From NCBI RefSeq assembly GCF_000744655.1, contig NZ_JQMJ01000004.1, positions 4,030,001-4,094,000 of the forward strand: a stretch of 64,000 nt of DNA, written 5' to 3'. Below, piece by piece: positions 33,615-41,692 of the stretch. Source of the DNA: Streptacidiphilus rugosus AM-16. GTDB taxonomy: Bacteria > Actinomycetota > Actinomycetes > Streptomycetales > Streptomycetaceae. The notes beneath the pieces are model-generated. The model was not told the origin of the DNA, did no database searches, and worked only from the letters and a program-made list of their open reading frames with translations. The position numbers and the translations under genes were made by a program. Position 1 is the first letter of the stretch. Every line of letters begins with the position of its first letter.

Positions 33615-33773
33615 CTAGACCGTGATCTCGGTGCGGTTGCGGTTGCCCTCTGTGTCCGCCCTGTCCGTGCCCCTCCGCACGGTTCGGAGCGGCACGGCCG
33701 GCCGCGGAGTGAGCAGCCGGTCAGCACACCGGTACAACACCTTCCACAGCGATGCCAGGTAGTTGAGCACCAT
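33615..33773 (-). CDS. 52-residue orphan protein downstream of an ECF sigma gene
   Basis: An ATG at 33773 with GGGAG about six bases upstream opens a 52-codon frame ending in TAG at 33615. The product starts MVLNYLASLWKVLYRCADRL and is basic in its C-terminal half (LRTVRRGTDRADTEGNRNR). The first half could form an amphipathic helix. It is too short for family assignment. It lies about 170 bases downstream of the sigma gene on the same strand and could be a target or modulator, which is only a suggestion. Confidence 0.45.
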   Translation of the reverse strand: MVLNYLASLWKVLYRCADRLLTPRPAVPLRTVRRGTDRADTEGNRNRTEITV

Positions 33774-33833
33774 TCAATCTCCCGTGTGCGCGACCCCCGT
33801 CGCGCGCCTAGCTGGGTCCATCCCGTCGGCCAC
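33774..33833 (-). CDS. Possible 19-residue leader peptide
   Basis: GTG at 33833 after AGGGGG starts a 19-codon frame whose TGA is immediately followed by the ATG of the 52-residue gene. This arrangement suggests a translational leader. There is no homology evidence. Confidence 0.2.
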   Translation of the reverse strand: MADGMDPARRATGVAHTGD

Positions 33834-33943
33834 TCCCCCTGAGCGCCCCGCGAGATGTGGGGGTCCTTCGGATCCCCACGCGGTGGCCGGGACGCCGGTC
33901 GTCACTGCCGGCGGCCACGGCCCCGCGAAGGAAGCCGCGGGTC

Positions 33944-34501
33944 CTAGACCCTCTGGTTCGGCAGGAGCTGGGCCAAGGCCCCGGGCTCCTTCAACTTCTT
34001 GTTGGCGGAGCTGAGCGCCTTGCGCACTGCGCCGGGTGTGGTGCGGCCGCCGACGAGGCCGGCGATCGACCTGCAGTCCAGGTCGTAGTAGTGCCGCAGG
34101 ACATAGATCGTGAACTCGTGGTCACTGAGGATGCGACGCACCACCTGGACTGCCTCGGTGACCTCCATCCGCAGCGTCTCCGGTACCTGCTCGGCCACCG
34201 TCTCCTGGCTCCCGACCAGTTCGGTCGTGGCCCGGTACATGGCCCGCAGGTAGCGGTTGACCTTGTTGCGGATCACCTTGAAGACGTAGGCGTCCAGGTC
34301 GCGGATCTGGGGTCCGCGCCCGGCGGCGAGGTCCTGGAAGACCGCGAGCAGGGTGTCCTGCCAGATGTCCTCCGCGTACCGGCGGTCGATGTATCGCGCG
34401 ATCAGCCGCTGGTACTTCAGTTCCTGCCGCGAGAGCGCGTCGAAACGCGCCTGCGTCTCCGGGTCCAGGCGCACGGTGCGCGCCTCGACGGGTGTGTTCA
34501 T
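33944..34501 (-). CDS. ECF-like RNA polymerase sigma factor
   Basis: This 185-residue protein has a sigma region 2 (YQRLIARYIDRRYAEDIWQDTLLAVFQDL and DAYVFKVIRNKVNRYLR) and a region 4 helix-turn-helix (VLRHYYDLDCRSIAGLVGG, TPGAVRKALSSANKKLKE). It should direct RNA polymerase to a small set of promoters. No anti-sigma factor gene is adjacent, so control may be at transcription level. The ATG at 34501 follows GAGGAG. Upstream, 320 bases without genes contain TTGACTTGGACTTGTCACAC on the minus strand, which may be part of its promoter. Confidence 0.85.
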   Translation of the reverse strand: MNTPVEARTVRLDPETQARFDALSRQELKYQRLIARYIDRRYAEDIWQDTLLAVFQDLAAGRGPQIRDLDAYVFKVIRNKVNRYLRAMYRATTELVGSQETVAEQVPETLRMEVTEAVQVVRRILSDHEFTIYVLRHYYDLDCRSIAGLVGGRTTPGAVRKALSSANKKLKEPGALAQLLPNQRV

Positions 34502-34825
34502 TCTTCTCCTCGGGGGCGAGGCTGGTCTCCAGGGCTCGCCCCGCCACGGAGTGGCGGGAACGACGCGCGCCCCAGCACCCCTCAAGTGCCGCGTGGGATG
34601 CGAAGTGTGACAAGTCCAAGTCAACCGTGGCACGCCCTCACCCGCTCAAGACCCCCAGCCGGCGCACGTGGGCGTGCCGATGGGCCGCCGGGTGGGCGGC
34701 TCATCGGCACGTTGTGGGGTTGGCTACCGGTTGGGGTAGCGGGTGTTGGGGGTGGGGGTGTGTCGGGGGGGACGGCCCTGGGCCTGCCGCCACTCATTTC
34801 GAGTTCCCAGCCGGTGTGGTGGAGG
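34502..34825. other. 324-bp intergenic stretch upstream of the sigma gene
   Basis: I see no gene here. It contains the hairpin at 34674-34710, a G/T-rich stretch (34713-34780) with several GGGTTGGGG-like runs, and candidate promoter sequence for the sigma gene near 34600-34635. Confidence 0.5.
34674..34710. terminator. Hairpin, probable terminator
   Basis: Arms of 16 bases (34674-34689 and 34695-34710) pair fully if one G-U is allowed, with a 5-base loop. It would end the transcript of the small membrane-protein gene at 34826-35044. Confidence 0.7.
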
Positions 34826-35044
34826 TTAGCGGTCACTGGTGTTGTCGCCACGCGCTTCCTGCCGCTGGCGGGCGAACCACACCAAGGCCCGCGGTGCCAG
34901 CAGAAGCAGGGTGACGGCACCGCAGAGCATGCGCGGCTCCGGCCACAGGAAGTACCGAGCGGCATAGAAGAACGTGATCGCGCCTGTCAGCACGACTCCC
35001 CGGAATGCCGCATTGAGAACCGCGAGCCAGTAGGCGACATCCAT
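34826..35044 (-). CDS. Small membrane protein, hypothetical
   Basis: This 72-residue protein has two hydrophobic segments (AAFRGVVLTGAITFFYAARYFL and MLCGAVTLLLLAPRALVWFA) and a charged tail. The ATG at 35044 is the likely start. The family is unknown. It stands alone between two hairpins. Confidence 0.45.
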   Translation of the reverse strand: MDVAYWLAVLNAAFRGVVLTGAITFFYAARYFLWPEPRMLCGAVTLLLLAPRALVWFARQRQEARGDNTSDR

Positions 35045-35262
35045 GGGCCGGTCCCATTCCTTCTGGCCAGGGCCCGGCGTCCAGGCTTCCCGCCTCGCCA
35101 CTTCCGTACCTCCAACTGGGCCTTGCAACAGGGCGATTCAGTGTGGCAGCGGCACTGCTGGCGTCGGCCAGACAGCAAGAAACCCCCGCCCAACCTGCCA
35201 CGGGGAGCAGGCGAGTGGGGGTCCTTGTCCGCAGCAGCCCTGCGAGAACCACACTGCGGAGT

Positions 35263-35637
35263 TCATTGGTGCCTGTAGGAAACGGAAGGGTCGCCGTTGG
35301 GCAGGCGGGTCACCGTGTAGATCTCGCCGTCGTCCCCCTGGACCTTGGCGTTCAGGAGTGTGGCAAGGTCACACATCTTCGCTATCAGCTGGTCACTGGG
35401 GTTCTTCGAGCGGAGCTCTCCATCCATCCAGTGCAGTGCCTCGGACGGCCACTGTTCGCCCGGACGCGTAAGCATCTCGGCAGAGGAGTGGGTCTCTGGA
35501 TCAGCCCCGTCTGGGATGGGGTGCATCGTCAGGTCAGGGTCGGCGTTGGCTGCCGCTTCCCACTCCTGGCGGGTGATCTCTTCCCCGTCCTCGTCTGACC
35601 AGTCGGCGCGGCGGGTGATGTGAATGTCGTAGCCCAT
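35263..35637 (-). CDS. Hypothetical protein, immunity/DUF-like
   Basis: This 124-residue acidic protein starts MGYDIHITRRADWSDEDGEE and ends VTRLPNGDPSVSYRHQ. The opening YDIHITRR plus W is seen in small bacterial orphan proteins of unknown function. Codon use is less GC-biased than in its neighbours, which hints at recent acquisition. The ATG at 35637 gives the conserved start; the frame opens ten codons earlier. Confidence 0.6.
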   Translation of the reverse strand: MGYDIHITRRADWSDEDGEEITRQEWEAAANADPDLTMHPIPDGADPETHSSAEMLTRPGEQWPSEALHWMDGELRSKNPSDQLIAKMCDLATLLNAKVQGDDGEIYTVTRLPNGDPSVSYRHQ

Positions 35638-35684
35638 GCACGGCACAGTAGGCGCGAGAGCTGACAACCGCTCGCCCTGACGCG

Positions 35685-35972
35685 TCAGTGCCAGGTCCCT
35701 GGCTCTGCCCGGACAGTCACCATCGTGTAGTGCTCGTAGGTCTCGTGGCCGGTGGCGGCGCAGTGCTCAGCGATCCACCGGACCAGCGCGTCGGGGTCGG
35801 TCTCGGCCCCGGAGCGGGCTCCGCAGTCAGCCGCCTCGCCGGTCACGCACACCGCGCTGAGCGTGGGGAGGCTGAGCGCGTCCGGCACGGCGGTGACTTT
35901 GCAGTCCCGGAAACGGAAGCGCTGGCGTACGCCCACCGGCCTGCCCTGCGCCCCGTGGGCGAGATGCTCCAA
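35685..35972 (-). CDS. DUF7848-like small protein
   Basis: This 95-residue protein contains the pattern FRDCKVTAVPD, CVTGEAADCGARSG, and DALVRWIAEHCAATGHETYEHYTMV. Paired cysteines followed by a histidine-containing segment suggest a zinc-binding fold. It matches what I remember of DUF7848 proteins, small Streptomyces orphans usually found near helix-turn-helix/DUF397 genes. No such gene is adjacent here. The function is unknown. Confidence 0.55.
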   Translation of the reverse strand: MEHLAHGAQGRPVGVRQRFRFRDCKVTAVPDALSLPTLSAVCVTGEAADCGARSGAETDPDALVRWIAEHCAATGHETYEHYTMVTVRAEPGTWH

Positions 35973-36002
35973 GAGTGAAAACCCCCAGCTCAGAGGCCAC
36001 TA

Positions 36003-36998
36003 TCAAGGCTCGAGGTCAGTCGCCACCCGTCCTGACACGACGTCAACCGGCATCGACGCCTGGTCGTGAACGATCAGCCAGTCGCCGTCGATCCGCCGGA
36101 AGCAGAACGTCGCGCGCACCCACATGCCGTCGGCGTGCTCTCCGGTCGCGGCCAGGGTGCCGCTGATGCGGCCGAAGGCGTGGCAGAAGGCGATGTCACC
36201 GCCGACCTCGACGGTCAGGTCGCGCAGTTCGTAGGACGTCGCGGCGAAGACCGTGAAGACCTTGGCCCAGTTCTTCAACTTGGCGTCCACGCCCACATGC
36301 TGGAGCGGTGACTCCACGTCGAAGGAGACGACGTCGGGAGCGTAGACCCGGCGCAGGGCGTCAAGGTCCCTGGCCCCGATGCCGTCGACGATCCCGGAGA
36401 TCCGGGCCCGGATCTCCGACTCCGCCCTCCCTGCTGTGCGCACCGACGCCAGCGCGCCGCTCCACCGCACGACGTGGTCGAGCATCAGGTCCAGGCTGTT
36501 GGCGTTCGACGCCCGCGGAGTGAACGCCGACTGCTCGAAGTCGCCGGCCAGGGTCAGCGACACCTGGGCCGCCACGTCAGCCAACTGCAGCACCCCGCAC
36601 AGCTGCCGCAGCTGCGCGACCGACCGCACACCACCGTCCACGCCGTAGGAGACGAACCCCACCGCCTTGTCGTTCCACTCCACGTAGAGATGGTCGATCG
36701 CGTTCTTCAGCGAGCCGGGCATCGAGTGGTTGTACTCCGGCGTCACGATCACGTAGCCGTCGCACGGAGCGATCGTGGCCGCCCAGGCCGCCGTCCGCTC
36801 GTCCTCGTAGGCGCCGCGCGTCAGCAGAGCCGGCTTCTCCGTCTCCAGGTGCGGCAGCGGGTGGTCGAGCAGGTCGATCAGTGCGAACTCGGCGTCGGTC
36901 CGCCGCGCGGCCGTCTCCGCCACCCACTGTGCGACCTGCCCACCCCGGCGGCCGTCCCGGACGCTGGCGAGAATGATTCCGATCCTGAGCATGGCCAT
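36003..36998 (-). CDS. NADPH-dependent FMN reductase fused to a SnoaL/NTF2-like domain
   Basis: This 331-residue protein has two domains. Residues 1-185 are a flavodoxin-like NAD(P)H:FMN reductase with LRIGIILASVRDGRRGGQVA and the FMN loop TPEYNHSMPGSLKNAID. Residues 195-325 are a SnoaL-like NTF2 fold (IVDGIGARDLDALRRVYAPD, FCHAFGRISG, WVRATFCFRRIDGDWLIVHDQ). The fusion is unusual. It is divergent from an ECF41-type sigma gene, and both promoters carry CCTGAC-N17-CGTCG, so it is probably the direct target of that sigma factor. It may be a redox enzyme linked to an oxidative or quinone signal. Confidence 0.85.
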   Translation of the reverse strand: MAMLRIGIILASVRDGRRGGQVAQWVAETAARRTDAEFALIDLLDHPLPHLETEKPALLTRGAYEDERTAAWAATIAPCDGYVIVTPEYNHSMPGSLKNAIDHLYVEWNDKAVGFVSYGVDGGVRSVAQLRQLCGVLQLADVAAQVSLTLAGDFEQSAFTPRASNANSLDLMLDHVVRWSGALASVRTAGRAESEIRARISGIVDGIGARDLDALRRVYAPDVVSFDVESPLQHVGVDAKLKNWAKVFTVFAATSYELRDLTVEVGGDIAFCHAFGRISGTLAATGEHADGMWVRATFCFRRIDGDWLIVHDQASMPVDVVSGRVATDLEP

Positions 36999-37049
36999 CC
37001 ACCTCTTCTGTCGTACCTCGGTCGGAAGGCGAACCCCTTCCGACCGCTA

Positions 37050-37077
37050 CGACGACGCAGCCCGCCCGGATGTCAGG
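37050..37077 (-). promoter_or_regulatory. ECF41-type promoter of the reductase fusion gene
   Basis: On the minus strand CCTGAC (37077-37072) and CGTCG (37054-37050) are 17 bases apart. It resembles the ECF41 consensus (TGTCA-like -35, CGTC -10). The same motif with the same spacing lies on the opposite strand. Confidence 0.7.
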
Positions 37078-37102
37078 CAGGGCAGGGCGGACCACCGAGC
37101 GG

Positions 37103-37130
37103 CCTGACGTTTTCTGCCGCTGTATCGTCG
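37103..37130 (+). promoter_or_regulatory. ECF41-type autoregulatory promoter
   Basis: CCTGAC (37103-37108), 17 bases and CGTCG (37126-37130) precede the sigma gene ATG by only seven bases, so the transcript would be leaderless. Confidence 0.7.
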
Positions 37131-37137
37131 AAGAAGC

Positions 37138-38106
37138 ATGACTGACGCGACAGACGACCCCGCTCTCCACGCGATCATCAGCGAGCGCCGCCACCTCCTC
37201 AACCTCGCCTACCGTCTGCTGGGCTCGCTCGCGGAGGCCGAGGACGCGGTGCAGGAGACGTACGCGCGCTGGTACGCGATGTCGCGGGAGCAGCAGGACG
37301 CGATCCGGTCGCCCGCCGCTTGGCTGACCAGGGTGGCCGGGCGGATCTGCCTGGACCAGCTCGGGTCGGCGCGGGCCCGGCGCGAGCGCTATGTCGGGGA
37401 GTGGCTCCCGGAGCCGGTGCCGGGCCGGGCCGAGTGGCTGGGCGCGGTGGAGCGGCCGGGCGCGGGCGCCCCCGGCATCGGCGCCGCTGCGGGCGAGGCT
37501 GCCGATCCGGCGGACCGGGTGACGCTGGACGAGTCGGTGAGCATGGCCTTCCTGGTGGTGCTGGAGGCGATGACGCCCGCCCAGCGGGTGGCCCTGATCC
37601 TGCACGACGTCTTCGACTACTCCTTCGCCGAGGTCGCCACCGTCACCGGCCGAACCCCGGCCGCCTGCCGGGAGCTGGCCTCCGCCGCCCGGCGCCGGGT
37701 ACGCGACGCCCGCCCGGCCGCGGCCGACGCAGGGTCCTCCGTCGCCGCCCAGGCCGTCCTGGTCCGTGACTTCAAGCAGGCCTGGGAGACGCACGACCTC
37801 AACGCCCTGGTCACTCTTCTCGACCCTGCGGCCGTCTTCACCGCCGACGGCGGCGGACTTGCCCCGGCAGCCCTCCACCCGATCCACGGCGCCGCCGAGA
37901 TCGCCCACTTCGTCTTCGAGGTGTCGCAGCATCTGCGCGGGACGGCCGCCCTCGTCGAGCGGCTGGTCAACGGTCGACCGGGGCTGATGGTGCGGGTCGA
38001 CGGGGAGACGACGGCGGTGTACGCGTTCGACATCGCGGACGGCCGGATCACCCGGATCTGGGCGGTGCGGAATCCGCTGAAGCTACGGGTGTGGGCCGAG
38101 GGCTGA
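37138..38106 (+). CDS. ECF41 family RNA polymerase sigma factor (SigJ-like)
   Basis: This 322-residue sigma factor has region 2 (RHLLNLAYRLLGSLAEAEDAVQETYARWY), region 4 (PAQRVALILHDVFDYSFAEVATVTGRTPAACRE) and a C-terminal SnoaL/NTF2-like domain (about residues 205-320). The ECF41 signature motif is present as TADGGG after the linker, and the late NPDKL motif appears as NPLKL, one residue off. In ECF41 factors this C-terminal domain replaces an anti-sigma factor and modulates activity. Usual partners are carboxymuconolactone decarboxylase, oxidoreductase or epimerase genes; here the divergent partner is an FMN reductase-SnoaL fusion. Confidence 0.92.
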   Translation: MTDATDDPALHAIISERRHLLNLAYRLLGSLAEAEDAVQETYARWYAMSREQQDAIRSPAAWLTRVAGRICLDQLGSARARRERYVGEWLPEPVPGRAEWLGAVERPGAGAPGIGAAAGEAADPADRVTLDESVSMAFLVVLEAMTPAQRVALILHDVFDYSFAEVATVTGRTPAACRELASAARRRVRDARPAAADAGSSVAAQAVLVRDFKQAWETHDLNALVTLLDPAAVFTADGGGLAPAALHPIHGAAEIAHFVFEVSQHLRGTAALVERLVNGRPGLMVRVDGETTAVYAFDIADGRITRIWAVRNPLKLRVWAEG

Positions 38107-38124
38107 CCGTGGGCGGAGTCGTGC

Positions 38125-38162
38125 GCCGAGGGCTGGGGGTGAGCCCCGCCCCAGCCCTCGGC
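38125..38162. terminator. Hairpin terminator between convergent genes
   Basis: Perfect 14-bp arms (38125-38138 and 38149-38162) with a 10-base loop lie between the sigma gene and the acyl-CoA dehydrogenase gene. It marks the border of the catabolic island. Confidence 0.8.
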
Positions 38163-38193
38163 AGCTCTGCTCCGCTGCTGGTCCGCCGCCCGG

Positions 38194-39378
38194 CTACTCC
38201 TCACCCGCCTCGCGCTGACGCGGGAACTGGAGGAAGTCGGTGCCGCGCTTCTTCAGCTCGTTGGAGATGACCAGGCGCTGGACCTCGCTCGTGCCCTCCC
38301 AGATGCGGTCGACACGCAGTTCGCGGTAGAGGCGCTCCACGGCGAACGAGCGGTCGTAGCCGCGGCCGCCGAAGATCTGGACGCAGCGGTCGACGACCCG
38401 GCCGGCGGCCTCGCTCGCGGAGAGCTTGGCGATGGAGGCCTTGGCGTGGACGGTCTTGCGGTCCGTGCCGTGGTCGGCCTCCCAGGCGACCTGGTGGGTG
38501 AAGGAGCGGTTGACCGCGATGTCCACGGCGCAGTCGGCGAGCATCGCCTCGATCATCTGGAAGTCGGCGATCGGCTGCCCGAACTGACGCCGGTTCAGTG
38601 CCCACTCACGCGCCTCGCGCAGCGCCCGCTCCGCCGCGCCGATGGTGCGGGCCGCGATCATCAGGCGCTCCTCGGTGAACCAGGCGCGGGTGATGTCGTA
38701 GCCGTTGCCGAGGCCGCCGAGTACCCGGTCGGCGGGGACGAAGACGTTCTCGAAGGTGTACTCGGGGTGCTCGTAGACGAAGGTGTGCATGAAGCGCGGG
38801 GTGCGCTGGAGGGTGATGCCCTCCGTCTGCTTGTCCACCAGGAACAGGGTCGGCTGCCGTTCCTCGCCCGCCAGGGCGAGCAGCACCATGAAGTCCGCGT
38901 GGTCGCCGACGGTGACGAACCACTTCTCGCCGTTGATCAGCCAGCCGCCCTCGGTCTCCGTGGCGGTGGTGCGCAGCGACTGCGGGTCGGAGCCCGCCTC
39001 GGGCTCGGTGACGGCGTAGCAGTCGCGACGCTCGCCCCGGATGACCGGCTCCAGGTAGGCGGCACGCTGTTCGTCGGTGCAGAAGCGCAGCGCGTTCGCG
39101 GGACGCCAGACGGTGTCCCACAGCGCGCCGGTCAGCTCGCCCAACTGCTCCTGGACGACGACCTGGTCCAGGATGGTCAGGCCAGCGCCGCCCCAGGCGG
39201 AGGGCATGTTGACCGCCTGCAGCCCGCTGGCCAGGACCTGCTCGCGGATCTTGGCGTGGGCGGCGGCCGGGAGGCCATTGTCGCGCTCGCAGTCGTCCTC
39301 GTACTGCTTGATGAACTCGGCCAGCCCGGCGGCGCGCTCGCGCAGCTCCAGCTGCGCCGGGGTGTAGCTGAACTCCAT
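38194..39378 (-). CDS. Acyl-CoA dehydrogenase (island copy 1)
   Basis: This 394-residue flavoenzyme should introduce an alpha-beta double bond into an acyl-CoA. Features are YAVTEPEAGSDPQSLRTTATE (FAD and substrate loop), WLINGEKWFVT, the helical C-terminal domain, RQFGQPIADFQMIEAMLAD, CVQIFGGRGYDRSFAVERLYRELRVDRIWEGTSEVQRL. The Glu in WEGTSE is not the catalytic base position of all subfamilies. It is the last gene of the minus-strand operon starting at 43764, downstream of an acyl-CoA ligase, so it probably acts on the CoA ester formed by that ligase. Confidence 0.92.
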   Translation of the reverse strand: MEFSYTPAQLELRERAAGLAEFIKQYEDDCERDNGLPAAAHAKIREQVLASGLQAVNMPSAWGGAGLTILDQVVVQEQLGELTGALWDTVWRPANALRFCTDEQRAAYLEPVIRGERRDCYAVTEPEAGSDPQSLRTTATETEGGWLINGEKWFVTVGDHADFMVLLALAGEERQPTLFLVDKQTEGITLQRTPRFMHTFVYEHPEYTFENVFVPADRVLGGLGNGYDITRAWFTEERLMIAARTIGAAERALREAREWALNRRQFGQPIADFQMIEAMLADCAVDIAVNRSFTHQVAWEADHGTDRKTVHAKASIAKLSASEAAGRVVDRCVQIFGGRGYDRSFAVERLYRELRVDRIWEGTSEVQRLVISNELKKRGTDFLQFPRQREAGEE

Positions 39379-39410
39379 GGCGGTGCCTTTCGGTTCGGAG
39401 GGTGGGTCGG

Positions 39411-41519
39411 TCAGCTGTGGGGCTGGGCCGGGGTGGTGAGGACGACGCGCGCGTCGAGGGCGAGTGCGCCGGTCGGGGTGAGCAGCAGCGGGTTGACTTC
39501 GATCTCGCCGATCTCCGGGTGGGCGGCGGCGAGTTCGCTGACGGTGGCGATCGCGCGGGCGGCCGCGTCCAGGTCGACGCCGGAGCGGCCGCGCACGCCG
39601 TGCAGCAGCGGCGCGCCGCGCAGCCGGTCCAGCAGGGCGCGGGCCGCGTCGGGGGTGACCGGTGCGAGCGCGAAGACGACGTCGCGCAGGACCTCGGTGA
39701 GCACGCCGCCGAGGCCGACCAGCAGGACGGGGCCGAAGCGTGGATCCCAGCGTGCGCCCACGATCAGTTCCACGCCGTCGCGCAGCTCGGCCATCTCCTC
39801 GACCGAGTAGGCGGGCGCGTGCAGCCGTTCGTCCATCGCCGCGTGCGCGGCGAGCAGGGCGTCGCGGTCGAGCAGCCCGAGGGCGACGCCGCCGGCGTCG
39901 GACTTGTGCAGCAGCCCGGTGGCCTTGAGCACGTAGGGGGGCCGCAACTGCGCTGCCGCGTCGGCGACCTGGGCGGTGTCGGTGGCGGCGAGGGCCGCGG
40001 TGAACGGGAGCCCGGCGGCGGCCAGCAGGGCGCGGTCGGCGAGGTAGCCGGCTTCGGTGACCGGTGCCGCCGGGGCAGGCAGCGGGGCGGGGGCGGCGCC
40101 GCCTCCGGCCGAGGCAGCGGCCAGGGCGAGGAGCGCCCGGACGGCGTCCTCGGTGGCGGCATGCACGGGCAGCCCGGCCTCGGCGAGGATCCGGCAGGAG
40201 GGCGCGTCGGGGTACATGCTCTGGACCACCACCGGCTTGCCACTCGCGGCCGCGGTCCCGGCCAACGCCCGGGCGGCCGCGCGCTCGGCGTCGCCCGCGT
40301 CGCCGAGGCCCTCGGCGGAGGCGGAGTAGCCGCCGAAGTAGCCGGTCAGCAGGACGGCGTCGATCTCGTCGGCCGCGAGCAGCGCGCCGACACCGCGGGC
40401 GTAGCAGAGCGGGTCCTGCTCGCCGAGGCCGGCGAGGTCGACCGGGTTGTCGGCCGGGGAGTTCTCCCAGAGTGCCGCCGTGACGGCCTTTCGGGTCGCC
40501 GGTTCGAGCGCGGGAACGGTGAAGCCCGCGGCGTCGAGGGTGTCGGCGGCGATGGTGCCGTGGCCGCCGCCGTCGGTGAGCACGGCGACACGCCGCAGGG
40601 GGCCGCCGCGGGAGGGGGCGTGCAGCGCGCCGAGGACGGTGGCGAACTCACGGAGGCTGTGCACCCGGTGGATCCCGCTGTCGCGGCAGACGGCGTCGAT
40701 GACGGCGGTCGGGCTGGTCATCGAGCCGGTGTGGGACAGTGCGCTGCGCATGGCCGCGTCGCTGCCGCCGGGGGCGAGCAGTACGACGGGCTTGCCCAGT
40801 GACGCGGCCTCGGCCGCCGCGGCGGCGAAGGCCCGGCCGTCGCGGAAGTCCTCCGCGTAGACGGCGACGACCTTGGTCTCCGGGTGTCGCGCGCAGTCCC
40901 TGACCAACTCGACGAGGGTGAGGTCGGCCTGGTTGCCGAGGGAGACGAAGCGGGAGAAGCCGTGACCGCTGCGGGCCAGCCGCAGCTGCAGCTCCAGGCC
41001 GACGTTGCCGCTCTGGCTGAGCAGGGCGACCCCGCCGTCCCGGAACGGGTCGGAACTGAGGTGCAGCTCGGTCGAGTTGTCGGCGAGGCCGAGGCAGTTG
41101 GGACCGACCAGCACCGCCCCTGCGGCCCGCACCCTGGCGACGGCGGCCTGCTGGATCGCCTCGCCCTGCGGCCCGAGTTCGCCGAGCCCTGCGGTGATCG
41201 CGACCAGGGCGCGCGCCCCGCAGTCGAGCGCCTCGTCCACCGCCTGAGCGAATCCCCCGGCGGGCACGCTGAGGACGGCGAGGTCGACGCCGCCGCCGAT
41301 CTCGCGCAGGGAGGTGGCGACCGGCTGCCCGAGGATCTCGCCGCCGCGCCGGTTGACCAGGTGGACGGGACGGCGACCACTGCCGCGCAGCGCCTGCCGG
41401 GCCACGGCGTAACCCCACTTCGCGGGGTCGGCGCTGGCTCCGACGATGGCGACCGAGCGCGGATCGAACAGCGCGGAGAGATCCCGCGCGGGCGGCGGGG
41501 GCGGCGGTGCGGGCGGCAT
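39411..41519 (-). CDS. Acyl-CoA synthetase, ADP-forming (acetate-CoA ligase family)
   Basis: This 702-residue single-chain ligase would form a CoA thioester with ATP, giving ADP and phosphate. The N-terminal CoA-binding domain begins SVAIVGASADPAKWGYAVARQ; the phosphohistidine region is ALSHTGSMTSP; the C-terminal ATP-grasp domain (about residues 480-700) has PPYVLKATGLLHKSDAGGVALG and GEIEVNPLLLTPTG. It is like NDP-forming acetyl-CoA synthetases and the non-regulated relatives of protein acetyltransferase Pat, without a GNAT domain. The ATG at 41519 is chosen; the open frame upstream to 41804 is pyrimidine-rich repeat sequence. The acid substrate is unknown. Confidence 0.88.
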   Translation of the reverse strand: MPPAPPPPPPARDLSALFDPRSVAIVGASADPAKWGYAVARQALRGSGRRPVHLVNRRGGEILGQPVATSLREIGGGVDLAVLSVPAGGFAQAVDEALDCGARALVAITAGLGELGPQGEAIQQAAVARVRAAGAVLVGPNCLGLADNSTELHLSSDPFRDGGVALLSQSGNVGLELQLRLARSGHGFSRFVSLGNQADLTLVELVRDCARHPETKVVAVYAEDFRDGRAFAAAAAEAASLGKPVVLLAPGGSDAAMRSALSHTGSMTSPTAVIDAVCRDSGIHRVHSLREFATVLGALHAPSRGGPLRRVAVLTDGGGHGTIAADTLDAAGFTVPALEPATRKAVTAALWENSPADNPVDLAGLGEQDPLCYARGVGALLAADEIDAVLLTGYFGGYSASAEGLGDAGDAERAAARALAGTAAASGKPVVVQSMYPDAPSCRILAEAGLPVHAATEDAVRALLALAAASAGGGAAPAPLPAPAAPVTEAGYLADRALLAAAGLPFTAALAATDTAQVADAAAQLRPPYVLKATGLLHKSDAGGVALGLLDRDALLAAHAAMDERLHAPAYSVEEMAELRDGVELIVGARWDPRFGPVLLVGLGGVLTEVLRDVVFALAPVTPDAARALLDRLRGAPLLHGVRGRSGVDLDAAARAIATVSELAAAHPEIGEIEVNPLLLTPTGALALDARVVLTTPAQPHS

Positions 41520-41692
41520 GGGTGGCCCTTCTGGGGAAGCGGGAAAGGGGAACCGGCGAGCGGGGGTGGAGCAGGAACGCGGGGACCGAGCACGGGAGAG
41601 CGGAGACCGAGGCACGCGAGAACCGGAGACCGGAGACCCGCGACAGACGATGGAACCGAGCGGAACGCGGAGACGCGAGAGGGGCGGCGCGT

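Noticed and set aside
34713-34780. G-rich block as a functional G-quadruplex
   Set aside because: There are several G runs, but irregular spacing and the general GC content make this weak; no gene-regulatory position is evident.
36066-37145. Plus-strand frames over the FMN reductase fusion
   Set aside because: Their translations are low complexity and conflict with the clear minus-strand domains.
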